Shown piece by piece: positions 11,422-58,200 of a stretch of 64,000 nt of DNA. The position numbers and the translations under genes were made by a program. The notes beneath the pieces are model-generated. The model made no database searches. It saw nothing but the letters and a program-made list of their open reading frames with translations, and was not told the DNA's origin. Where the stretch lies: assembly GCA_033675545.1 (NCBI GenBank), contig JAWDGP010006684.1, positions 1,612,001-1,676,000 of the forward strand. Reading direction: 5' to 3'. The number at the start of each line of letters is the position of its first letter. The stretch's first letter is position 1. Source of the stretch: Elysia crispata (lineage: Eukaryota; Mollusca; Gastropoda; Plakobranchidae).

Positions 11422-11901
11422 TAAAAAAGGAAAAGAACCAGTGCTAATTTAATGAAAATGATTCCAAGACAAAATGGTTTGTTTGTTCGGTTTCTTTTTT
11501 TAAAATATCAGGCACATGTAATATCATTCTTTATAATCACATGCTAAAATTCAAGCATATCTTTTAAGTTCCAATAATCCCTCTCTTTTTTACACAATTT
11601 TTTCCCCTCTAACACGTGACCTTAATTGGTTAAATGCCTACAATTTCTCATTGATGATTTATTTGACTTTTTGCAAATACACTATTTTATACATCTCTTT
11701 TTGTTCTTCTATTTTAATTTGAAGAAATTGATCTTTGTCAGTAAATATCAATTCATTCAATTATAAATATGAATTATGTTGATTGCTACATGTAAATATT
11801 TTTAATTTTATACAAATTTTACTAATGTAAAAAGTATAAAGATTTTTCGTAATAATTTTTCTTGGTCATAAGTCTAAGTTTTTTGTTGTTTTTTTTTTTT
11901 T

Positions 11902-11907
11902 AATAAA
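11902..11907 (+). terminator. Candidate poly(A) signal AATAAA
   Basis: This is the first canonical AATAAA after the stop codon at 11,421, about 480 bases downstream, right after a T run. Assignment is by position only. Confidence 0.4.
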
Positions 11908-13574
11908 AAACGACAAGGTCCATAACTTAAATTCACATAAAAATTTGGCAGCTGATGTAATCAGATTTATCACAATGCAGTCCTCTAGCTCTGCTGATTT
12001 TCTTACAGTAAATGTAGTCGAAACTAAAAAAAATGAGATTAGATTGTTAAGATTAGAACAAAGATGATGTGTTAAGTTTGATGGACTAGAGTACTGTTAC
12101 GAACTTTGACATAGTTCTCTAAAACATTGCAAGCTCACTTCTAAGATATCATTAATATGCAATGAATGGTGAAGATAATCGACCATGGAATTGGCATTTT
12201 TCGAGATTAATTGGAATTTTTCACAGCTTTCTATGTCTGTCCCATAGATACAAGTAGTAAATTTATGACTCATTTGCACTGACTTCAAATCTAAATTCTA
12301 TTTGACCTTTGCTGATCCATGTTCAAATACTGAAAAAGCAATTAAACCTGCTGGTTATCATATCATTCATACTTTTAGTTTTATTTCATGGGTCTAAATA
12401 AACTTAGGACCTTCAAATTTTAAAACTGTTATCTTATCTTTTTAGAGTCTTTATGATTCAATATGTGAAGCTGTATGAGCATGAGCATATTTTTTTTATA
12501 TTACATATATAATCCCAAGATCTAGTTTAGTTTTTATGAAGAGGAGAGCCCTTTACATGTATACAACTTAGATAAATATAGTACCAGGTGCATAAATAAG
12601 ATTATTGATGTATGCAAACAATGACCACCTAATAAGTACATAAGTACATAAGCTTGGATTTGTTATCCTTTAGTAACCCATGAATATTTTTTTTTAATTT
12701 TCAATGAGGTACCTTAAAGGTATCGTGAAAAACATATTTACAATATTCAGAATCCTTTGGGGCTTAAAATATAAGGAAAATGTCAACGAATTACCTAAAT
12801 TTAGTTGTAAATTATTTAAAGAAAGGATAAAGAGATAACCCTTTAACTATTTTCTCCCAATTTTCATACAAAATCCTAATGTAAATTATTACCCTCCCTG
12901 TCAACAGTTTTTGTTACAACTAGCAACATTTTAAAACACCCTTTTGGTTCCAACTCCAAGTTCTCACACAAGAAAATCTTCCTCATACACATATCAATCC
13001 TAAATCTCTTCATAATTTCATTAACAACCTATTACGATATTTTTTTTCTTCATAACCATATATGTCACAAGCGGCATATCCACAGGATACTCTTGCAAAC
13101 AATCTCCCCCCCAAAAAAACTACAAAACTTGAGCAAAGCTAAGCTAGGAGCCTGGTATTTGTCCTTTGGCAGCATCACATAAGAATTGAGATCTGATCAG
13201 AGATGCTAAAATGGCTATGCTCACGTATGACCTCAAATTCTCAATGTCACCAACAATCAAAAGAGTTTACTGAAAATAGAAAAAAACATTACCATATCTG
13301 GTCCCACTTAGTACGCCACGCTTTTACATCATGGGTGCCACAGGTTCTCGGCTCAAGAAATTATAAATTTAGGTTGGTAAAAGAAAGGGGGAAGTCACAG
13401 TAACATGAGTAAGCTGTACCAGCAAATATTGTTTTCTTTAGAATGAGCCTGCACTGAGTCGGTACGGGAGTAAGCAAGAATGTTTATTGTTATGCCTATG
13501 TGTGTATACATAGTGGAAACCATATACATCAAGAATCCAGTAGTAACAGGCTTTTTATTTTTTAGACCACGTCA

Positions 13575-13576
<2 letters not shown>

Positions 13577-13646
<70 letters not shown>
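13577..13646 (+). repeat. (TC)n microsatellite, 70 bp
   Basis: A pure TC dinucleotide run with no interruption, in intergenic sequence. Its minus-strand shadow yields an Arg/Glu open frame that is not a gene. Confidence 0.95.
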
Positions 13647-13649
<3 letters not shown>

Positions 13650-16600
13650 AAGCATGGGATCAACAGCCAATCTTTAAGTTTAACAGAGGTGCTTAGACGC
13701 ACTCTGGCACATAAGTGTGAACAGCAAGAAATCAAGAGTGAATCATGATAGGGTATCCCATTCAAATGAAAGAATTGTTCCCAAGAGCATAAATCTTACC
13801 TGGCTGTGTCCATTTTTTTTTTAATTAGCGTTACAATGTAAATGGCTAAGGAAGGAGGGCTAGTAACTTTAATTTGAGGGGGAAGGGGAGGGGAGGTTGA
13901 AGCCAACTGTTTTAAGGTCATAATGAAAAAAAAAATTAATTTAAAAAATTCAAATCTGACCATTGCCAAACTCTGTTGTTATTTTGTCAAGGGGCGATTT
14001 AGAGAAACCACCAATTTGTTGATGTCCTTTTCACACTCACGATATCTGATACATGTATAACACTCACAGGGATTTTGTTTTCGTCACATCATCCCTGCTA
14101 TATCGGGTTTCCACTGTTCATAGTCTGAGTGTCTGTTTTTCTCGCGTGTGCTATCAAGGGATCTCCATCTGTAACTAACTTTTTTTTACAGAGAAGTTAC
14201 TTAGATCTTCAATCCATCAGAAATGACTCAGGCACGATACTTGGATTTTATGGCTTGATTTAGCACAGTGTACTTTCCGATGTCCGGGGATCCCATGTCG
14301 AATCGACGAGTTTTTTAAAATCATAACGGCTGAGAAAAAAATTCGAACCGATCACTAGGTGAGAGTGCTGAGGTGTGTCTTTACTACTAGCTCATAGTAA
14401 AGTCTCGCTTGTTGCTGAATTATGTATAATACGTTTATGTTAACAAAATATAGTATCCAATTAAAATGGTCGTTATGTCCCTATAAATTTTTCTCAGGAA
14501 TCTGCAGCGCCGGCTTCTTCACATGAACCCGAACCTCCTTATGATCAATCCATGGCTCTATCTGATTGTACATGTAGCAGAGTATGCGACCATGCACAAT
14601 GATATTAGATACTTAGTGTAACGTTTAATAGATATTGTTATGTATTCTAACACCCGAAGGGTTCTAGGCTACGCTGCATGTAGCTCATAATGAGAGATGC
14701 ATGATTAATAGATTAATAGTAAAAATACCTCTCGTGTGGGGTTGTCTGCGTAGGGGAGGACACCTTGTCTTCATTGTTTTTGTTACCTCTTTGACGTTTT
14801 ACAGATATAATGGAAACAAATGCATTTTTGAGGTACAGAGCAAGTAAAATGCTCGAAGTACTCTAACTTAGTGACATCCCCATTTGAATTTAAAAATCGA
14901 TAATAATTCAATGTCATTCGCAGTGGTTATGTAATATTTTTTGAATCACAAAAGGGGAAAAACAAAATCACGACTTGATTGAGTGAAACTATAGAACACA
15001 TCAGAGGACAATTATGATTGAATGAAACCGAAATTCTAAATCAAGCCAATTTATTTCACAAAGAAAAACATACGTTTAGAACTTAGATCTAACTTGTTTT
15101 TTTTTTTGTTTTTGTTTTTTTGTTTTTGTTTTAATTTAGTTTTGAAAATTGATTTAAACGTGACTTTTTAACAGTGAGTATATTATGACGTAGGCCTATC
15201 ACAGGCAGTATCATGTTTGTAGATCATTTACTGTATCTTGTTAAATTCAGCCGCCAAGGTCAAATCAATGGTGATGTCATCATGTGCCATAACACATTTC
15301 TGTTTGAAAAAGGGGGACATCTAATAGGTTCTGCTTTTTGTTGGATAAGTCCATACAGGTACCGTACTGACAAATGGGAATCTCTCCAATAATTCAAGTG
15401 TTGTGCCGAGTGTTCTTGAGCAGCGAGAAAATAAAAAGATTGTAAAAATGTAAAATATTCAAAATGAAGATTAAGTTCGGTTGTAAACTTAAACTGAGTA
15501 TTGAAACGTGTGGACCAACGAAGGAGTCATTAAGCCGTGAATTAAAAAAAAAAAAAAAGGTAAATGGAGAGAAAAGACGGTCGAGAAACAGGTGTAATAA
15601 TTTATTATTTTTGGTAAAAATGTAAATTGTATTGAGGGAATATCTTGTCTCACATGAGTAGGCCCAGAATTTATATGCGATTTAATAGGACTAAGAGAAT
15701 TTAGGGGGAGGGGGGGGGGAGGCTTGGTACCGGTAGTTGGTTACATCAATGGAAAAACCAACATTTTATAACCTTCATCTTCACTCAAAACCGGAGACGG
15801 AGCATCATGGTTAACAAACTCGATCGAGTGTCGCCCGACCGCCTGATGACATTTTGCGTCGAATCGTTCTTTAATGATAATATTGATGAGTGCAATTTTT
15901 GTTTAAATAATTATATTGTAGTTTATATTGATTAGAGCTGCAATGGTTAGGATAATGTGTGTCTGTTTTTAATCATTCCTATTTTAATCATGAAATATAA
16001 TGATTCTTCAGAAGTGTGAACATGGATTGTGCGTGCGTGTGTGAATGGTGCAATTTGTCTCGATGGATTTAAATCTTTTGCAGCATATTTCTCGGTTTGT
16101 TTGGTTTTTTTTTTTTTTACTACAGGGATATGGATTTGTTGTTTACCAAATGTTTTTAAAGAGCTTGATAAACGACGGAAAGAAAACAGGACCCGATATT
16201 AAAATCTATTTAGTCGTCACAAAATTAATTATCGTGATTTTCATTTCATATGAAAATAGAATAGAATAAATTCATGCAAGAAAAAAAAAAGAAAGAAAGA
16301 GAAAAACGTAATAGAAATTGGGCAGTCTGCAAGACGATCAGCGATCGAACCTTTTCTCCAAACTTTCATGATAATGAACCTTAGACTTAGGCTTAGAGTA
16401 AAAATACCGCGTCGCAGACCGTAGTGTGCCAATCTCTTGGGACTTGAAGTGCAAAACAACAAAAAAAAAAAAAAAAAAAAAAAAAAACACTTACGACAGA
16501 TTGAGTTTTATTACTTTTAAACCTAGTAACAGGACATCTGACAACTCACACTAGGATGCTCTCGACCAACAAGACAGTTATGTTAGTTTATGATGAGATA

Positions 16601-17100
16601 CGAAAATATTCATTTGTCAGATATTTTGTATTACATGTAGGCCCATATTCTGTATTTCGTGTATCATAGCGAAGAATATAATGGTTACTTTTCAAATATA
16701 AGTTAAGAAGATAACAAAAAATAATTATTAAATACAGTTAATCGAACATTAACAGTTATGAATGCTCTAGCAATATTGATAAGGCAAGAGCGGTTTTCAT
16801 CATTAAGTCTTGACAGTTTTAATCACTCTGGTTTCAATTTTAAAACGATGTCTTGTTATCTTGGGGTAATGATGAAGACAGTAGAAAGGGCAAATTAGAA
16901 TTAAAGAGAGGATAATTCTGCGCGTCCTTACCTTACAGTTACACACCGGTACCAAGAGAAAAGGGAGTTCTTTTCCCTTTCAAAGCTTCTACTAATACTA
17001 GGAATTTGCTATAGTATGATACTAAATGATTTTTTTTTCTTGTTTATAAAGTAGGAAGTCGAACTCTAGGCTTCATTGTCATAGGGACTACAATGAGTAT

Positions 17101-17258
17101 GATTCATGGGTTGAGTTAAAAAAAAAAAAGAGAAAAAGAATGCATGCCAAAGTGCTGTGTTATTGTTACAGTGTTAGCATTATTAGCGAAATATGTGATC
17201 CGAAAACCACTGCATTTAGGTCAATATTTTTCAAGTCACGACCACTTAGTAAAACTTA
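17101..17258 (+). repeat. Diverged direct duplication, copy 1
   Basis: It starts GATTCATGGGTTGAGTT, followed by an A run, then shares TGCATGCCAAAGTG and GTGATCCGAAAACCACTGCA with the copy at 17,712-17,849, about 610 bases downstream. Copies differ by small indels and substitutions. Could be two insertions of one unrecognised dispersed element or an old segmental duplication. Confidence 0.75.
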
Positions 17259-17711
17259 GTGCCTTTCAGAATTTAGCTCCTGTGGCGAAAGATTTATTCT
17301 ACTTTTGATTGAATAGAGATACAAGTATTGAAATAAAACGAAGGAATAAATTTAAAAAACATTGAAAATACACGTGCAACACGAGTCATAATACCTTGTA
17401 CACAGATGGTATAACTGAATTTCGTAAACATCAACACTCAAACGCAATACATATTAGTATAATTAGATTTTATGTATGTAAACAGTACTATAATCACTCT
17501 CTGATGAAACATGGCTTTACATGAAAAGGAATTATCGGATATATTAATAAACAAGTTTAAGAAACATAAAAATCTAATGCTTAACAGTTACTATGCGACT
17601 TGAATCAATGTTAACTGAAAATCACAACTATTCTCAACGACTTGGTTAGTGCTTTAATAATACGAACTAGTAATCCCCAAAATAATCGGCACAGGTTGAA
17701 CATGAACTGAT

Positions 17712-17849
17712 GATTCATGAATTGAGTTTGAAAAAAAAAAAATGCATGCCAAAGTGTACAGTGTGATGTTAACATTTCTAGCGAAATAAGTGATCCGAAA
17801 ACCACTGCAATACGCAATCTTTTTCAAGTCAGGATCACTTGGTAAGACT
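17712..17849 (+). repeat. Diverged direct duplication, copy 2
   Basis: It starts GATTCATGAATTGAGTTT and ends near TCACTTGGTAAGACT. It has the same order of landmarks as copy 1, with a shorter spacer after the A run. Confidence 0.75.
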
Positions 17850-19069
17850 GACATAGGTATTATAAACAAACAGTATCATTCTTCTATTTATCCAAAGAGC
17901 GGATCCATGGCAACACAACTCTCATCGAAAACAATATTCACCGTGTGAACTTTAACATATCACCCCTTCCTCCCCTACCTTTTAAAAAAATTTATAGACA
18001 TAAACTTATGAGAAGAACTGCTCCCAGTCACCCTTGACAGTCCCATCATTGACATACAGTGTACATGTACATTTATTATTTGAACCATCATCATCCTCAC
18101 CATCAACTTTCTTCAGCTTCACTTTAGTGTATCTATTGTTACCATTATTATCATCATAACGGAAGTAAAAAAAAGACAAACAGTAACAAAACCCTATTCA
18201 TAACACAATAAAACAAAACCAAACAACAATTACACCCAACTAAATCACAAAACATGCAACGATGTTTCAATAATAGAGCATGGTGTTTTTCTCCGCCGAT
18301 TGAACTGGGCTTGCTGTCATATAGATTTAGAATGCTATTAGTATTAGCATAAAATAATTAGTCTGCACACAAACGAAAAATTTGAAAGGTAACGTCAGGC
18401 AGGTTCTCACCTCTGACGAAATGGCTCTAGGTCCACAAACTAAACTTCTAAAACTAAATCATACACTTTTGATACAACCTTTATAGTGTAAAGTCAATGT
18501 CATGCGCGTTTAAAGAAATGTGTTTTATTTTCAACCACGATCTAAACAATAGTGAATTTGCATTTATTATATAACTTCTCATTGTAGCATTTTTTTTATT
18601 TCATATATCACAGTTTGAGATCCGTTAGCCGGAAGACTAGTTAGATCAACGTTTAGTGCTAGTTCTAACTTAGCCTAGTCAACATATTCCAATGTGCGCT
18701 AGGCCCAAACCTACTGCCCTATACACGAGCATCCCAGACAATCTTACTGGTCTTTACTCCAGGCTTGCGACTCAGAGGAGTAGGCCTAAGCTAAGTCCTC
18801 TTAGGCCAAGGTGTGTTGTCGTGGAGCTAGGCATTCTGTCTGCTCTTCCCTGCTTAACTCCACTAGCCTAGACAGTGCTAGTCGACGCACATCAGCCTTT
18901 AGCTTGACTGCTTGTTTGCTTGACTTATTTCTCTTGACGAAACGTGTGGTGGACTGAGGACTGATTGACTCAATCTAAAGCCTTGTAGTTGTATAGTAGG
19001 TATTTAGTGTATTACCCTTTGAGACCAGTCTAGCCCCAAATCTGGACTCAAGAGAATACATACTAGGTC

Positions 19070-19560
19070 TAAATACCTGCAGATCTAATCTAGATCTAAG
19101 TCTAAATCAGTCGAGAGATCTGGTAATAACAGTGGCTAAACATCCGTCTAACTGGAGCCTGGAGGCACTTTAGAAACGGCACTGGGTTTCAAGATAACAC
19201 AGAACAGACGTAGATTATGGGAAGACCTTCTAGACCTAGAAGGCATCTGTTATCAACGCCAATGGAATAGATTTAATTTGCTAAAAATGAAGATACACTT
19301 CGTCTATATTCTACATTCTCTATACATCTAAGATTAGATCTAGATTTATCTAGATCTAGATTCTAGATCTAAATCCAAAGTAGATTCTAGAGATCTCAAG
19401 ATCTAGATATCTATCTAGATTCTAGATATTGAATTTTATAGGTAAACTAGAGATCTAGATATAAATTAAACACAGTACTTCAAAATCTGCAGAAGATCAA
19501 GATCTAAATTCTAGCTAATTGGGTCTAGATTTATATCTAGACTCTTTTTAGTGACCAAAA
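19070..19560. repeat. TCTAGA / AGATCT-rich palindromic simple sequence
   Basis: Hexamers AGATCT and TCTAGA and their overlaps (TAGATCTAGA) recur many times, with short irregular spacers. Each hexamer is its own reverse complement, so the stretch can pair with itself on either strand. Similar words are scattered out to about 20,230. Looks like a degenerate satellite or cryptic simple repeat rather than a gene. Confidence 0.75.
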
Positions 19561-19590
19561 ATGATGTAATCTAGACAATATCTGTCTTAT

Positions 19591-19915
19591 TGCAGTTATT
19601 GGCCCAACTCATTCTAAGCTTTAAAATTGTACTTTTCTTAATGAATTTGATATACTGAAAAAAGAATAAAATTTTATTCGTTGCAAATAAATATGGTAAA
19701 ATTGCAGATATCAGCCCAACTCACACCAGGCTTCACAATTGAATGTTTCCAGATGAAATCGAAACTTGTAGTTTAATGGCATTTCAGAGCAACACAAATG
19801 TCTTGAAAAGTATTTATTTGCGATGAACAAAACCTTCATATTTATGCTCATCATATCAAATTCATTAAGAAATATACAATTTTAAAGCTTAGGGTGAGTT
19901 AGGCTGATATCTGCA
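19591..19915. repeat. Inverted repeat A (palindromic MITE-like unit)
   Basis: The left arm starts TGCAGTTATTGGCCCAACTC and its core TTCTTAATGAATTTGATAT recurs inverted as ATATCAAATTCATTAAGAA. The right arm ends AGTTAGGCTGATATCTGCA. Both ends are therefore TGCA-bounded with similar terminal words. No open frame. It overlaps inverted repeat B, which begins inside it. Confidence 0.7.
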
Positions 19916-20054
19916 ATAATACCATTATATAAATACTTTTCAAGATATGCATTTTGTGTTGTTCTAAAATCCCATTAAACCACAAGTTTCAAATTCGTCG
20001 AGAAAAATTCAACTGTGATTGTGAAACCTAACGTGAGTTGGGCTGATATCTGCA
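19703..20054. repeat. Inverted repeat B, interleaved with A
   Basis: The left arm starts TGCAGATATCAGCCCAACTC. The right arm ends GAGTTGGGCTGATATCTGCA, its near-exact reverse complement. Internal matches include CTTGAAAAGTATTTAT pairing with ATAAATACTTTTCAAG. Arms are about 120 bases. Terminal sequence matches that of inverted repeat A, so both are probably copies of one palindromic non-autonomous element family. Confidence 0.75.
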
Positions 20055-21886
20055 AATTTACCATAATATCTAGGCCTAAGCCTTACCTGCTCATAAATCC
20101 TAATTTGTAGATCCAGATTTTATAGAGTTAAAAAATTCAAAGCCTTATCTTAATTAGGAATTTTGCAAGGTTTTGCTCGTAATCTAGGGAACAATTTTGA
20201 GTTTTATCTAGATCTATATATCTTTTTCTACAGGCCTAGATCCTGTTTTTGTAAATGCCTTATTCAGGATGAATTAAGTGCTGGATAATAATAGGTTCTG
20301 ATGAGGCCCACTTAAGATACTGAGCTCTCCCATTTTCCCTTGAGATAAGGCACCAAAGTTACAATAGCTCTTCAATGAAATGAAATGTATTGTCCGTTGG
20401 TAAAGTCTAATTTCTAAATTTAGATAAAAAATAGGTACATTAAGATAATAAAAAGCTATTTGAAATTGCTTTTAAGAAAAAAATTAGATTCCAGCATTGA
20501 CCAGGAACAGTAGACTAATACCTTAAAATATGACTTAATTATATTAGGAAGATATTGATGATCGAAGTAGCTTTCAGGATCTCTGTCTTTTCAATCAAAA
20601 ATAATTTTTTTTTTTTGCAGCATTTGTCAATGGAAATTTTTCAGTGCAAAGCTATTAAAATGTGATCAATTTGATTTTAAAGATAATACTTTACTTTCCA
20701 AGTTAAAGATGTAGAAGAGGTTTTTTAAAAAAAAGTCTTAGAATACTTTTAAAAAGGAAAAAAGCTAACTTGACACAGTGTCAGTATCATCATCATCATG
20801 AAGTTATTTCCTAGCGCCTCTTCCTACTTGTAGGCTCGAAGCTCTTTACAATAGTCTATTTACAAACGTATCAACATTAAAGCTGATCAAACTTGGTTTG
20901 TCACATCAAATATTGCTTAAACTGTAAAAGGAAGCTGGCCCCTCTGGATATTGCAACAAAGCCACCAGTATTTTCAAGAGTATACAATATTTTGGATAAA
21001 TAAACCTTCATAATCATACAAAGTTAGTATTGGACTGACAATTAATGCAAGAAAATTAATTGTCAGTACTTGTTATACAAATCAAACTTCTCTATTCAAA
21101 GATCTGCTCAATAATGCAGAATTTGGTTTTTATACTTTGATTGCTGTTAATAATGTTTTAGAATTCTATATTTATTCGGCTATACTAACCTCAGTTTGCT
21201 TTTAAATAATAAGTTTTGAATTAGGATCCTGAAACTAAGTGTAATGTATCTTGGGAAAAAAATTGTTTGAAAAAAATGAGAAGTGACAAAGTGAAAACAT
21301 GTATGTATATATATATATATACACACACCATATGAGGGATTTAAATGCGTACTTTCATTAATCATATAATTTAACAAACTGTCACCATACCATGTAGACA
21401 ATAATTTAACTTTTTGTGTACGTATATGTATCAGATTAATGTAGTCTTGGTTAAAATTGTTTTGTGATTCTTTTGTAAGTGGATTATTCATCAAATTGAT
21501 TCCTTGAATATTTTGTTAATCTTTCAGATTTAATTAAAAAAAAAAAGAATAGCATAATATAAAAAAAAAAAAAAATTGAGAAAATGATTGATTAAATTAG
21601 AGAATTATTTGAGGAAGACAGAACCACCTATATGGCTCATATCATGGAAAAGGATTGAAGATGAAAAATGACATTTCAAGACTTCATAGTGTTTTAGACT
21701 TTTTAATCATCATGCCTGTGGTGGCAATTTGCCTTTGAAATAACTTTCAGAAGAGGTCATAGTTTGACCTGTTTTCGACTGCCCGTGAAGAATAAACAAA
21801 ATATCGGCTGCCTCTTTCTTCAAAGCTTTAGAGTGTGATTTGGGATAGGAGCTTACACAGTTGGAATATCAATCCCCACAATCATC

Positions 21887-54924
<33,038 letters not shown>

Positions 54925-55253
54925 GCTGAAGGAAACTGCCCTATCAAGATGAAACTGGAAATTTTTCATGGACTTCAACACTGCTCTTCTCCAAGCTTTT
55001 GATCATTTCTCTTCTCTTCGAGTTATATACTTTCACTTGAATGCATCTGTTAGTTTCACATAAGCTTAAATTTTTTCTTAAAATGTCTAAAACTAGGATC
55101 CATAAATATCACTATCTTTAATCCTTTGTAAGAAAAGTAGATGTTCAAAGAAATATTGTCAGTAAATATCAGTTTACTGAGGGAGAATAACATAAAAGTG
55201 ATTTTCAACAGCTTTTATTGATATACCTAATTACATTATATGGCCAAGTAAAT

Positions 55254-55259
55254 AATAAA
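55254..55259 (+). terminator. Proximal poly(A) signal AATAAA
   Basis: First canonical hexamer, 330 bases after the Smaug stop. The sequence downstream is T-rich (TTTTTAATTG, GTGTTTTTCTTGTGG). Confidence 0.45.
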
Positions 55260-58200
55260 CAGTGAGACATTTTTAATTGCAATTTTTAAAAACAGTGTTT
55301 TTCTTGTGGAGTTTTTTTTAAGCGGCATGATGTGAGTTTGTTTTTGCAGCAAAAGGGTTATTTTGCAGTTCATATCTAAGGTATACCAACAGGTATGATT
55401 TTTAGCATATCATTTTTAATATGCTCTCAATAATTTAATTTGAAACCATGCAAATATTCAGTTTTTAATCTGTGTTTTTGCCTTTGTAAGGACATAGCTT
55501 TGAGATTGTTCAATATTCTGTTTTATGTGAATATGTTCTGTTGCATGAGATAGCAAGTAACATCAGAGTTAAAGCTTATTTTGTATATCTTTTAGTTTTA
55601 TGTCCATTTTCTGAAATGTCTCCATTATGGTTGAAACTCCTTTTTGCAAGTTTATGGAAATCTATCCTTGGTTGTGCTTATCTTGTGATTTAATATGATG
55701 GTTCACGGATAGAGGAAATGATGAAAACATTTTCAAGGATGCCGGTTGTGATGTTTTAAAATTGATGGCGTTGTGATATCTAAGAATGTGATTATTGATA
55801 ATGGTTTTCTGCATGAAAACTGACATAAATGTTAAGGGTGAAAAATTTCTCTATGTTGCCATCTAGATTAAAAAAAAATTGTCCTGTTTTTTGTTTTTTT
55901 TTAACCATTGGCCAAACTTTAACTTGATGGAAAAAGGTAAAAATTTATTATATTTCAAATCAGCATTCCATAATTGAAAAAAAATTGTCTTTTTAGTATG
56001 CTCTAGGCCTTTTGAACGTTCACTCAGCCCCAAAGCATACACCTGTGGGGAGGGGTCAAAATTTCAATATAAAAAGAAAGATATTGTCATATTGGTAATG
56101 TTATGGGCTCTAGCATTTAATTTACATAGATTAATAATCTTAGTGATAAGTAGCGTCAAATTATTTGTCTTTTTAAAGTTGCTTATATGCTTTGCTCATA
56201 GACTTTAAATTTGTGCACCGCAAATGTTATAACTGAACAGGAAGACAGTGATTGTGGTATGTTTGTTCGCAGATTTAGTCTTGGTATGGGATGTGCTTGG
56301 TCTATTTTATAAGATCTTTACTTCTATTTGACAACATATAGTGGTGTGCTTGAGTGTCAAGCTAATGGAATAGTGAATGGTCCATCTTTAATTTGTCCAT
56401 TTGCCTTTGTGCCAGTGTGGCATCTTGCCCTTCAATTAATTTGTGTTTGTGGGAATATCATCTTCTTTGAACTTTTATTTATTCCTGCTACCACATCGTT
56501 TGCCGCGTTCATATCATATCTGGCAAACTATACTTCTTTCCTTAAAATCAATCAAAGTGTCTTTGAATCAGGTACTTAATGGATGTTGTTTACATGATTC
56601 TTCATGAGGTGATAATTTTGTAAAATTCCTGATGAAAATGTAAGGCCCTTTTAGGATAAAAGGGGGGAATATCTGGATATAATTTGTGAAATATGAAGCC
56701 TCATTTTTTTTCATGACAGAGTAAACTAATTAAATGGGATGATTTTACCGCCACTTCTCTTACATATTGGAAGTATTAAATATTATTTCATATTACTTCA
56801 TTTTTATAACTCTCTAGAAATTCAACACATTCTCGGTAGTGTTAATCTCATGTGCCAAACCAATCAATCCAAGCTAAAGTTACGAAAACACCTATGATGG
56901 ATGGTTCTATGTCGTGCAATTAAACGTATGTTGTTGCTCTATTTAAATCTATTTAGTCTTGTTAAGAGAGCTGAATTATAAGCGGTTCATATTTTCTATG
57001 TGGAGTAAAATCATACCTGAAAAAATTCATGTAAAAGTTGTATGTAGTAACACAGAATATGCTGCTTTGAACTTGGAACTTTTTGTGTCATAGGAAATGT
57101 GAATTAATATCCTTTAAGTACTTCACAGGAAAAAAGGCATATATTATAGCAATGAATCAAAGATCATTGTTCTAGGCAAACCACGGTTAATTTGTGAAAC
57201 ATTTTGCAATGAAAGACTTTCTGCTACTTTGAAATGTACCCTGTTCTTAGGTACAGGAATTTATGTGTAAAAATAGAGTTAATCACATAACTGTAAATCC
57301 CACAAAACCTTCTCAGTAACGTTTTTTCAGAGATGAGAGTGTCTTTCCAATCATGTTCTGTGCTGTTAAGTTCATAAAAATTGTTACAGTAAATGTGTTG
57401 CATTTTAAACAAAAGGAACAGCATAATACTTTATGCATACTTTATTATACATATAATATATTTTATATACTTATTTTTGTCTTACCACTTAAGTATATTT
57501 CAGACCTTGCATGGCTGAGGTGTTGTGATGTACTTTAAAAAATAAAAATTTCCAAAGACGAAAGCTTATAAATAAGGAATTCAGTTTTGTAGTTTTATGT
57601 AAAGCAAAAATATATGCACTAAGATAAGAGTTTACTTTGGTTTCTTCTTTGAAACACCAGTTACAAGTTGAATTTCTTTTCAACTGTTTGCTACCTGAGA
57701 TGCATATAATTTTAGGGTGCATGGAATGACACTTTTTTGTTGACGATTTTTAATGCAGGCGGACCTTGATTTTTCACTTTATGTAAAAAAATGTTCATTC
57801 GTATTTTGTGTCATAATTAAAAAGGGAAATTATTCTGTTATTCAAGTACATAAAATTATAATTTTGTACCATGATGCTTCTTTAAGTAATCAGCAACACT
57901 TAGTCTAAACATGAAGCCAGCTGTTTAATTACTTGAAGTCTTATCATTTCATTCCTCCTAACAACACTTTTCCAGTCGTTTGTAAGAGGTTAAATGATAA
58001 AACAAATGAATCTCAAATAGGAAAAAAAAATCGATCCTTCATTATAAATGTTATTTTTTTGACATATTTCAAATATCTAATCTCTTTATCTTTGCCCTTC
58101 AAGCCAACTATTACCACAAATAAGAGACTTCTGGTCAGTAAAATTATTCCTGCAGTGACTTTCTGAGTATGCCTTGTAGACAGGAAATAATGAGAATTGG

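Larger units (their letters stand above)
11908..21886. other. Intergenic region with no supported gene
   Basis: About 10 kb lies between the two genes. No open frame shows family similarity on either strand. It holds a (TC)n tract, a diverged duplication, a TCTAGA/AGATCT-rich segment and two interleaved inverted repeats, listed separately. The Smaug promoter and any non-coding 5' exons must lie here or at its right edge, but I cannot place them. An acceptor-like TTACACAG ending at 21,860, 26 bases before the ATG, hints at an upstream 5'UTR exon. Confidence 0.6.

Noticed and set aside
14499..14621. Splice-like site followed by a 40-codon open frame (NLQRRLLHMNPNLLMINPWL)
   Set aside because: No family similarity, no partner exons in phase, and within chance expectation for this length.
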